64,000 nt of DNA from positions 119,719,707 to 119,783,706 of the forward strand of contig NC_089588.1 in NCBI RefSeq assembly GCF_019320115.1, given 5' to 3'. This document shows, piece after piece, positions 45,676 to 55,419 of this stretch (position 1 is its first letter; each line of letters begins with the position of its first letter). This stretch comes from Miscanthus floridulus (Eukaryota; Streptophyta; Magnoliopsida; Poales; Poaceae). Below the pieces are notes generated by a model, which did not search any database, was not told the DNA's origin, and worked only from the letters and a program-made list of their open reading frames with translations. A program made the position numbers and the translations under genes.

Positions 45676-46682
45676 GCGCTACAGCCACTTTGGACACCGA
45701 GTCCAATGAGGCAACCGGTGCAACACGGGTCATGACCTGTGCTGCTAATGCAACCGCCCTTTCTTCATTTCTTCATCAGTTGATAGTGCGGGCTTCTTCT
45801 TTCTTGCGTCTTGGATTCTTCTCTTCTTTTTTGGTTGCCAACACATCTTTTGAGGTCTTCTTTTCGGTGTTGATCAACTTGTTTTCGTCCCAAACCGATC
45901 CAAGTCCGCACGTGCATCCTATTGAACTACAACAAAAACATTTGGAACCATATTAGTCTAACTTAGTCATGTTGATCATCAAACACCAAAATCCAAACTA
46001 AATGAGCCAAGGGTCCATTTTTCTTACACTAATAAGTTACCGAGGACTCCCTGTCACGACTTAGATAGTCTAGGAGGCAGGGTTATAGATAGAATTCCGA
46101 TCCGTTTACACAGGGTTTTCCTAATAGGTTATAAGGAAATTTATCAGATCCTATCGAGTTAACATGCACACCTTGGCTTCCATGTCTTCTTTGAACAGTA
46201 ACTTACTTTCGAAGTCTGCAATATTACCCGTCCGGGTTGGACTCTCCCTTTGAAAGCTTCGGTCCACCCCGTCTGTATTGGGGTCTTCTCCAGGCGGTGA
46301 AGTATCTATGTCCATAACACCGACACATCTATCCAATACTCCTATAAATGATATTTGGGACAGACCCATTATATTTAGGACTTTATTAGGAGAGATGTAC
46401 CGGAGACTGATACAGATGCTCTAAGTAGCCCATCTCTAAAAATCTATTCTCTGATACTATTGTTGTCTTTGAGCTCTCGAGCTCCAAAATTATTTATAGA
46501 AGCGATAAGATAAAAGTGTGTCCTCTAAAAACAAAAGTCACTTTCTCTTAAAATCATTTTTTTATAATAGTATAAATTGACTCAAAAGTTTATAACATAC
46601 ATGAACAAGCTTTGATTTGCATGTGCATGTTCAGCATATGGGAAATTCAATGAGTGCTAATTGAGGTCATGTTTTTTCGAAT

Positions 46683-46795
46683 GATTGATTAGTTAGACTT
46701 AATAATTTCGTCTCACGAATTCATCACGGCTTCTATAATTAATTTTATAATTAGTTCATATTTAGTCTTTCTAATTAGCATCAACACCCGAACTT
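46683..46795. mobile_element. Grass MITE, copy B (right half only)
   Basis: Only the right part of the MITE at 13757-14080 remains. A 557-bp segment corresponding to 13411-13967 is missing, joining CGAAT directly to GATTGATTAG. Confidence 0.7.
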
Positions 46796-47587
46796 TGGAT
46801 GCAAACACCCCTCAGGTGCCCAAGACCTTACACGTACACCCCTCAGGCCACTGATGCACATGTCAGCGCGCTCAAGCGGGAAATAGACCTTCCGCATTGC
46901 ATGGCCCAACTCCTCCATTACTGTATGGGCTCTATATCTCAAGAGCCGTCCGCCCAGTGGCTTGTAAATCAGGCCCGCTATACTCAGGGACGTCGATTGG
47001 CTTCTCTTTTCCTTTTGGCTAGCTCTGGTGTCTCTACTTTCGTTGGGTCGACGGCTAACTAGTTCGTTCTTCCGCCGAAGTTAAACAAGTTTGCAACACG
47101 AGTGCTCATAACAAAAGTGGGTATTAAATTTGTTTGAAACGACAAGCTGTCCATGTTAATACCACGCCGCTGCCCTCTAGAAGGCGGGAAGCCGTGAAGG
47201 TCCTCGTTCCGGGGAGTGGCCGGCATCGTGATCCGGTGATGGACGTCGAGTAGGCTAAGCGGTCCTAACGTTTTTGCCTTCTGTATCCACAGCCGTATAG
47301 TCCTTTGCTTCTGTTGTAGCTGCTAGGCTTCTGCTCTACCTGATCGACAAATCCTAGCTGATCATGCACACTAGCGTCTTGCCAGTGGGCATAGAACAGC
47401 CGGAATTCATCGATGTTGTAAAATAATTCCTTTCGGCTTAATAAAATACGGGTATATACCCGTTCACGAAAAAAATATTTAGGGTTCTGTTATGTGTGTG
47501 TGTGATGGTCGCAAACATACACCATGTTTCTCTCGTTGCATAGAGTGATATGTTCGTGCAATAAATGGACAGGCGAAAAGGTGAATT
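46796..47587. other. Unassigned stretch, copy B
   Basis: Counterpart of about 14081-14890 with small rearrangements, including an extra CCCCTCAGG-containing segment at 46808-46845 and a missing segment near 47030. No gene recognised. Confidence 0.5.
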
Positions 47588-47590
47588 TAT

Positions 47591-48886
47591 CACTACTACA
47601 GAAACGATTTTGCGCAGCATTGCACTTTTGCACTCCGTGGCGGGCTCCTATTTGTATCCGCCGCGGTAAATCCCACGATTTACCGCGGCGGACATTTTTT
47701 ATTTACCGTGGCGGGCACTTTTGCCCGCCATGGTAAATCGATTTTCCGCAGCGGGCAACGTTAAAAGCCCGCCACGGAAAAAGGCCTGGCCCAGCTCGAA
47801 GCCCATTACCGGGTTTATATAAAAGGAGAGGAGTTAGGGTTTGAGCCTCACAACACTCAGCTCCCTCACTCAATCGTCCGCGCCTCCCCTCTCTCCACTC
47901 GCCTCCCCTCTCTCATGGCTGGGACAGCCCCCACCCACGCAGCGGCACAGATCCACATCGGTGGCGCAGGCCCGGGCGGAGCTCCCCGCTCTCTTGCCCT
48001 CGAGGAGGCGACGCGGCGGCCCGGGCGGAGCTCCGGCATGCAACCTCTCCTGCACTCAACCTCTCCTCTCGTCCATATCCAGGATCGCCGTGCTCCCTGA
48101 CTCGTTACCTCGCGCGCCCTCGGTGAGCTACGTTTGTTTCGATTTACCAGAAAATCCCGTTTGCTTAATGTTGCGCAGGCTCAGATCTGATTGCTGGATT
48201 CGGCGTCTTACGGCTTGAATCGAGCTGGGAGCACGTGGATCTGAGCACGGGGGATACAACAAACCCGCGTGCATGAAGCCTTGGATCCGGCACCGGTTAG
48301 TCCTTGACCGCAAGATTCTTGTTGTTGTGTTGGTGGTCGAGCATCACGTGCGCTGATCTGCGGTGTTGTTGCTGATCTGACGCGTTGTTTTGCTTCGGTT
48401 TCCAGATCTGGCAAAATCGCGATGTTATTGGTGGTTCCGTTCGGAGCGGGTCTGTGGCGACGAGCTCCGGCGGCGGCGAGCTCCGGCACGGCGGATTCGG
48501 CCCCGACGCGGGTGGATTCAGCGGCAGCGGGCTCCACCGGGGTCTCCGCAGCGCAGCATCGAGCAAGGTCGCGCGCAATGGCGCAGATCCTACGAGGATG
48601 ATCTCCCCGGCGGCAGATCCAGTATTGGGTTGTGAATGGGCTTGTCGATGGGCTCGAGAATGGGCTCGCCGACGGGTTCCTAGGTTTTTTTTTTGTTTTT
48701 TTTGAAACGTTTAACCGCGGCGGGCATCCTAACGTGCCCGCCGCGGGAAATCGATTAACAGCAGCGGCCAAAGCGGCCCGCCGCGGGAAGGCCACGATTT
48801 ACCGTGACCTTTTCACGCTGGCGGACGCGTTTGCCCGCTGCGCAAAAGCAAATTCGCCCACCGCAGAAAACGTTTATGTAGTAGTG
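47591..48886. mobile_element. CACTA element, copy B only, with gene-like GC-rich interior
   Basis: 1296 bp. Termini CACTACTACAGAAACG (47591) and its imperfect complement ending TAGTAGTG (48886), with 3-bp TSD TAT at 47588-47590 and 48887-48889. Copy A preserves the empty site (GAATTTATGTACG near 14885-14897). Subterminal repeats with CCGCGGCGGGC cores lie near 47640-47780 and 48710-48860. The interior has a TATATAAAAGG box near 47816-47826 followed by a CT-rich leader and a GC-rich stretch to about 48640 containing several ORFs without recognised domains. Confidence 0.95.
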
Positions 48887-49054
48887 TATGTACGTGCATG
48901 CATGGAAATGGCTGAACGCAGCAGCCCATTTAATACCATTACTGGCCCACGAAGCACCACCTTCAAAGCCCTGAAGCCCATTGAAGGGATTGTAACGGTA
49001 TGGATATTTTCCGACCGTATTCGAAACCGAATCCGTTTAGAGGGGTTGAGCAGC

Positions 49055-49169
49055 CTGTTCGGTTGGCTAGTTCATGAAGAAGTACTGCTGGCTGATTTAT
49101 GTGAGAGAAAAATACTGTTCCGGCTGAAAATTTACGATCGTTTACGACAAGCCACAGCCAAACGAACAG
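49055..49169. mobile_element. Nested small MITE
   Basis: About 115 bp bounded by CTGTTCGGTTGGCT and an inverted AGCCAAACGAACAG, the ends of an abundant small grass MITE. It lies inside the 48996-49447 insertion and interrupts its CCGTATTCG-type sequence. Confidence 0.6.
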
Positions 49170-49320
49170 ACTGGAGATCTGTCCGTATCCGAGTCCGGAT
49201 ATCCAACATCCGATACCGTATCCGTATCCGAATACTCAAATCGCATATTTATGATGTCGATATCCAATCGTATCCTATCCGACATAGTTGACATTATCCG
49301 TATTTGAATCCGAATCCGGA

Positions 49321-49444
49321 CAGAAATATGAAAACAAATGTAATATCGGTGATATCCGTCCGTATCCGATCCGTTTTCATCCCAGAAATATGAAAACAAA
49401 TGTAATATCGGTGATATCCGTCCGTATCCGATCCATTTTCATCC
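49321..49444 (+). repeat. 62-bp tandem duplication
   Basis: Two nearly identical units begin CAGAAATATGAAAACAAATG at 49321 and 49383, period 62 bp, differing by about one base. Confidence 0.93.
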
Positions 49445-49447
49445 CTA

Positions 49448-51443
49448 GTAATTGCATATACATTTCACGATTCAAATTATTTAGGGCCTGCAGGCCCAAC
49501 CGGATTCGTCAATTCCATCATATCCGGACGGCGCTGCAAGGCCGCAAGAAATAACGCCCAGACCTGACGAATTGCCCGGCACATACAAAAGGGCTTTGGT
49601 GTGCCCACGCATAAATAAACTGTTGGTGCAGTGCAAGAGATGAAAACTGCGTTCATCGGTTCATGGGTGGCTGAACTTGGTTAAGCCAAATCATCGACGA
49701 ATGTTTGACCGGTCAATGCAACGCTATCGGTGTGGGATTTCATCATGCGCCGTTAACGAAGAGACATAAATCCTGAAGACGTATACAAGTATATACAACA
49801 TATTCTGTCTCTTCCTTTGCTAACTCTTGTGTTTGAATTCTAAAATCTATGAACTAAGAAAGTATTTTTGGACTCTAAATGATTTCAAATCAAAAACTTT
49901 TCAACTACAAAATTGTAGATTGTATTGAGAACTACAACTTTAATTGGGCCTTAGCAGTGAATTAGCAAGTGAAGTTTAATTCATGCCAAGAGAAACGATT
50001 TACTGGGACAGGATATGAAGGCTTTTTTGGAAATTTTTTTTGGATATGATGCATTTTTTGTACACGTTTGGGAGGAACAGCAAGAGAAATAAGGGGATGC
50101 AGCAGTAGAAAACATGTTCACATTGGCAGGCCTCAAACTCTCCGGGCCTATGGGCCATGGGCCGTGAGACTACATATCACCTGTGCGAATTTTAGGGGTT
50201 TCGATGCCGAGTGGGCCAGACGGCCCATAGTTAAGCAGGCCGAAGGCCATTAGATTAGGGACATCCTACTTCGGCTGATGACATATAATTTATTTCTAAT
50301 TTATTTAGTTCATTTATTTATTTTATTTTTCCATTTTGGTATTTTAACTTGTATTTACATTTCCCTCTCTCTCTCTACCGGAGCTTTTTCCAAGAGTTTA
50401 CTGTTAAATAAAATTTATATTTTAAACTCATATACATTATATAAAACAAATGGATATATTTTTTGAAAAATTATCTCTATATCTTTTAAAGCCTAATTGA
50501 CCTCTTGAGATATCGTGAAAGTACGATTTACTTTCCTGGTGACTGGTGTGGCGCCACATAAAATGAATAATGTAGCCATGTCAGCGAAAACCCGCTTAAT
50601 AATAAGTTAAATCAGATGATTTCAACTGTTGAGAGGTAGATTGGACTCATTCAATAGTCTAGAGATTGATTTTTTCAAAAGAAAAATGCACTCGTCCTAC
50701 CTAAAATGGGCCTTGGGCTTCCTCTTATTAGTCACATATTTTGTTACTTGGGCCGATTTGTCGCCCTCTCGTTCCCCTAGCCCAGTGCCCCGACCCATCA
50801 TGTCGACTCTTCTTTCCCGTTCGCTACAGTAGAACAGGGCGACCGAACGGCGATTCGGCCGGCTTCCGGCGTCGATTTCGTCGGCGCCTTCTCCACGCCT
50901 TCGACCAGCACGGCGCGGGCAAGCGGAGAAGCCTAGGGTGTCGATTACTCTACCAGGTTTCCAGATTATCTCGTTGCGACATTGAATAAAGTCACCCCTT
51001 TTCTCGAGAAAAAAAGCCCAGTCCTGCTTACCAGTCGTCCTCGCGCCGCCGCTGCCTCCGCCGGCAATGCAGGGCACCGACAATGTGAGAAGCTAAGGTT
51101 CGTTGCAATGGTACCCGACCTCCCTTTGCATCCCGGGATACATTTCTTTTCTCGCGCTTTAGTGCTTGATTGGATTCTCCTTTGCAATCGCGGTCATTAA
51201 TCCCCAGTCCTGCTGCAGATCTAGAATCTGGTGCGTTTCTTTGCCCTGCACTGCACTAGGGCTATGAGGTAGACTAATTTTCAGCGGCAGACAATGTGAG
51301 GGTGTGATATGAAGTGGAGGGTGGTAGGAGGTTTACCTAACAAACCAAATGGGCGATGGTGTTTCTGTTTAGGTTCTGCTACGGGAGTAGTGACTAGTAT
51401 TCAAATGCCTTGCCAATATTTTTTGCTGGATGTTAGGCTGTTT
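49448..51443. other. Unassigned stretch, copy B
   Basis: Counterpart of about 15000-16990. No gene, RNA or complete transposon recognised. It has the same GC-richer promoter-like block (about 50750-51070) with only a short CCCTCTCTCTCTC run where copy A has a long poly-C. Confidence 0.5.
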
Positions 51444-51451
51444 GGTCATAC

Positions 51452-51595
51452 CCATAGTTTTAAAGGTGGTTAGGCGTCCAGGCGAGTGCTTGGTACGCCT
51501 GGACGCCTTAGGCGGCGCCTAGGGGACAAAGGCGCCACTGTTTCCCAAGGCGAGCTGGGTACGCCTGGACGTCTAGGCGACGCCTTTCAAACACT
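51452..51595. mobile_element. hAT-type MITE, copy B only
   Basis: 144 bp between an 8-bp direct duplication GGTCATAC (51444-51451 and 51596-51603). Copy A has a single GGTCATAC here (about 16995-17002), a perfect empty site. The ends are CCATAGTTTTAAAGG and, inverted, AGTGTTTGAAAGGCG. The interior is rich in GGCGCC/CGCCTAGG palindromes. The 8-bp TSD supports hAT. Confidence 0.93.
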
Positions 51596-51603
51596 GGTCA
51601 TAC

Positions 51604-53730
51604 CTAATGTAGTATGAATTCCCTCCCAAGGTGCTTACAAGTGGAGAGGTGATTAGGTATAGAGCGCCAAACATGTGGTACCATGGCGAATTATCCATTG
51701 ACTTTTGGCTTTCTTTCTGAACAATTACAGAAAACGGCGAATCTATTTAGTGCGCAGTGGGTTAACTTTAGAAATCTAGTGAATTTATTTCGGAGGGCAC
51801 GTGTGATTTTCCTATTTTTTAATAAATGGTGTGTAGAGAGAAAGCGAGCGCATTCTTGATCATATAAGTTTCGCATTACCCACTCCTTCGCCTTCCAGAT
51901 ATTTTTTTTTTTGACGTCACAGTACTTCCTTTGGATCATTAAGCTATTAGTATCTGCAAATGCTTACCGAACTATTTTAGGTATTAGGGAACATGATAAC
52001 TTTTTCTTGATGACTCAAAGGTTCAGAGATTGATTACAAGATTAATCAACTACAGTTCTGTTATGCTCCATTTGATTTTTGTTTCAGATAGTGTGTGCTG
52101 ACATTGGGCTGTTGAAGTATCTGGTGTATCTACTGCTCTACTCTATAGCATCTATTTGACATGTTCAGCCCTATACTGTGGCAGGACTGAAGTTCCTTTG
52201 GACAATTTCAATAGTGAGGTGCCTTCTGGTTGCTGTACCCTTGATATTCATGGATGCTTCCTGTGTTTGATTTAGGATCATTGCCATGCACAATGTATCT
52301 GATTTTGGATCATTTATGGATAATAGTTTGCCTCGTCTTAGTTTCCTCATTGTTTTTTTTTTAAATTCTGTTAATACGCCTGAATGAATGGCAAGTTAAT
52401 AGTGCTTTTCAAAATATAACATGCTGCCTCATAAATTCTTAGTTTCCAAATGGGCATATAGATACAATACACATTTTTTTGTATCATAGTCTTGTGATCT
52501 TCTGGTACTTCGATTTCCTCCCTGATCTAAAAGAATCATAGTTGCATGACACAGTGGAAGTTTTCTTGTTTATAATGGTTATTGTTAGATAAGTAAAACA
52601 CCATGGCCATAATCTGCTACTCTGCTTTGCTATTAGGCCCACCTGACGTGCTGCCTTTTGCTGAATTGTTTTCCATTTGTGAATTCACTATATATGTAGA
52701 TGTAGGTAGCCCCAACATGTGTCCTTTTCCTTTTTACAACTTGCATTATTTAATTTAACAGAAGAAAAAGGAAAGAAATTTTTAATTCTTATCCATATCA
52801 AAGCTTTTCTCCAAGTTGTATGCTGTGGAGTAAAAGAGAGCAGTGATGGCTGGGTCTTTGTGGTCCATGCACTACCTTATTGCTCAATTAGAACAAAAAT
52901 CTTAGCTTAATTATTTGCAGGAGCAGTTTCAACAAGTAGCTGGCTAAAGAGGTCTCAAGTGCAGAGCACTTATCAACACTTTTTATTTACCTTATCACAC
53001 ACATTAAATTTCTTATTTGTTGCGTGCATTACCTGAAACTTCTTCCTCGTCTTATTGGTTAGTGTGATTTAACTTTATTATTAAATACTAATGCTAATCA
53101 GCTTTATAATTATCAAGAGATGAAATGATAGCTCACTAACTCTTGCACTGAACCTGGCAGTTCTGTTCTGTTCAGTTGTACTGACACATCTACAGTAGTC
53201 CAAAAGTCCTCACCAATATTGGCCTGAAAAAGCTAATGGTAGTGCATCCAATGCAAGAAATCAGTGGGTTTATCTTGTCACTGGTGTTTCTGGCCTGTTT
53301 CAGAACTTACCTATGGACAAGCTGCATATGTGTACCAAGATCTCTATTGGAACTGAACTTAAGAATAAACATGCTGTCATTCCTGCTCTTTATTACAAAT
53401 AACTTGTGGATTTGTTCCTGTTAGACAGGCTATTAGTGGCCTAGCTAGGTTTCAGCAGTGGTTGGGCTTAGGCCCATGCACTTAGGGTTGCTGCTGCCTA
53501 TAGCTCTGGCACATGTATCCTGTACTTGCCAATCATCAATCTAATCCCACGCAATATTCCTCGCTTACAGTTTCAGTTTGACATGTTGTAAACTAAGTTC
53601 TTGTCTATCTTGGGCTCTATTTTATTGGACGAATATTTTTTATTCTCAGTCTCCTTTCTATTTTTCCTGAATCCGGATACAGTTTTATCAAGTTTTATTT
53701 AGGACTAAAGTTCTTTTGGGCAGGAGGAGA
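51604..53730. other. Unassigned stretch 3' of MYB, copy B
   Basis: Counterpart of 17003-20030 without the MULE MITE. No gene recognised. Confidence 0.5.
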
Positions 53731-53735
53731 GGGGA

Positions 53736-53759
53736 GGGGGGGGGGGGGGGGGGGGGGGG
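53736..53759 (+). repeat. 24-base G run
   Basis: Shorter counterpart of the G-rich tract at 20016-20137. Confidence 0.93.
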
Positions 53760-54316
53760 CGCTGGCTATCCCTTGTCCATGAAGGACGTAAGAAATGATT
53801 CGAGCTTTATTTAGAACTGAACTCAAGTTTGGAGAAATCAGCAAATTGTGTGTCTAATAGAAATATTTCATCATGGTTAAAATCTGCCTTTATCTTATCC
53901 TAAGAAATTATATAACTTTAAATTTAACATTCAATTTGTATCTTATTCTATTGAATAATAACTGCAAACCAGATTATGCTGTTATTTGTTCAGCACAATA
54001 ATAACAGAGATAAATAAATATATCATGCATATGGAGCGTCCTTGTATTGCACTCTATTCCACAAACTGATACAAACTATTTTGCACACTACATAGATACA
54101 TACACCATAAGCATACCTCCAGTGTTACAGTAGATTTTAAAATACTGAAACCCATACTAATGCAAGCATAGCTAGGAAGTACAAGTACTGCAAATCTGCT
54201 AGGCAGATAGCTGAGTGACCTGATCTATATAGATGTATTCCTTCAGCCTTCAATAGCGAGGCCTTATTTACCATAACCAAATAGTGGAGCGAACATCATG
54301 GTTTCTTCATCTTCTA

Positions 54317-55205
54317 TCACATCATGATTTCTTGATCTTCCATCTTCCAGAATACCTCAGGATATTTGTAATCCCACATAGCAGGTGATGGTAGATGACA
54401 GGGGATACTGCTGCATGTCTTCTCTTTTCCTTCAGCAATACCCAGCAAGGCAGGTGCCTGCGGTGCCTCAATCTCCTTCCATATCTGATCCATGGGATAT
54501 CCATCCATGGCACTCTGTGTGTTCTCGAGGGCGCTGGTGACGCAGCTACCATTGTGAGTGTCACCACTGCCCATCCCAATGACTCGAACGGTGTCAAGAA
54601 GGCAGGCTTGGTATGTCAGTGAGGAGGATGAGGATGAAGGTGATGACAGGCTCATCTTCCTCTCCTGTGCTTTCTTCCTCATATGTGTTCTCCAGTAGTT
54701 CTTGATCTCGTTGTCTGTGCGCCCTGGCAGCCTCCGTGCTATCCTAGACCACCTACATATGGAGAATTTGACTGAGTTCTGTCTTCACCTAAATTTAGTA
54801 ACTAAGAAAAGTTACTCTCTAATCAAACCTGTTCCCCCACCGAGCATGGAGCTCAATAATAAGGCGTTCTTCTTGTGGTGACATGCGGCCATGCTTGAGG
54901 CCAGGGTGAAGGTAGTTCACCCACCGCAGGCGGCAGCTCTTTCCTGTCCTGTTGAGGCCTGCATGAACATAGAGAGCGTATAGTATGAAGAGGGCTGGTT
55001 AGACAGGAAGACATTTATGTTTGCGACTTTGCGCTAAGGATAACAAAATAGCTACCTAAGTTGCAGTTCGCCAACCCCTCAAACCTGAGACTTGGGCAAT
55101 GAAGTCCCAACGACGGTCACCAAACAGGCGGACCGTGCATACCAGTTGCATGTCCTCCTGCTCTGTCCATGGCCCCTTACGCATCTCCTCTCTCACGGTC
55201 ACCAT
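54317..55205 (-). CDS. R2R3-MYB transcription factor, MYB59/MYB48 (MYBAS) type, intact
   Basis: Spliced minus-strand gene: exon 1 55085-55205, intron 1 54959-55084 (126 bp), exon 2 54829-54958 (130 bp, the standard MYB second-exon length), intron 2 54753-54828 (76 bp), exon 3 54317-54752; all introns are GT-AG. The coding total is 687 bp, 228 aa. It starts [21 protein letters not shown]2 (about residues 9-60) has three spaced Trp and R3 (about 61-112) ends [20 protein letters not shown]. The C-terminus has a Ser run and [17 protein letters not shown] and FWKMEDQE motifs typical of this subgroup. It should be a nuclear DNA-binding regulator. The start was chosen because MVTVREEM is the subgroup N-terminus. 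The symbol is left blank because orthology cannot be assigned. The broken duplicate is at 20675-21308. Confidence 0.93.
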
Positions 55206-55410
55206 GCTACTACCACACTAACGTTGCTCGCTTCTGCCTTGGATAGGCTGGGAACCAGTCTTGGTGTTCTTCTTCCTCTGTGTGCTTGTGGGCTCCAGTT
55301 TCAGGTTTAGATCCTTGATGAACTCCAGCCTGATAGGAAGAAGGTAGCTATTAGGGAGAAGAAGCCACTATGTCTTATGCTTCGTACTGAATTGCTGTCT
55401 TTACCACTCA

Positions 55411-55416
55411 TTTATA
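55411..55416 (-). promoter_or_regulatory. Putative TATA box of the MYB gene
   Basis: The minus strand reads CCTATAAATGAG here, about 205 bp upstream of the ATG, which leaves a leader of roughly 175 bp. Copy A has no counterpart because its MYB is cut in exon 2. Confidence 0.5.
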
Positions 55417-55419
55417 GGC

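Larger units (their letters stand above)
48996..49447. mobile_element. Composite hAT-like MITE insertion, copy B only
   Basis: 452 bp absent from copy A, whose sequence runs GATTGTAATTG uninterrupted. GTAA is repeated on both sides (48992-48995 and 49448-49451). The right end ATTTTCATCCCTA and the internal CCGTATCCGATCC motifs suit a common grass hAT-like MITE. The left end appears incomplete. A second MITE is nested inside and the right part holds a 62-bp tandem duplication. Confidence 0.7.
34825..54950. repeat. Large segmental duplication, copy B
   Basis: Direct repeat of 1-21308. At the right end the match stops at 54950, 8 bp before the end of MYB exon 2, and copy B continues through the rest of the gene. 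If the duplication is a simple tandem one, the copy B unit starts at 21309 and the matching left part of copy A lies outside the window. Confidence 0.95.
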
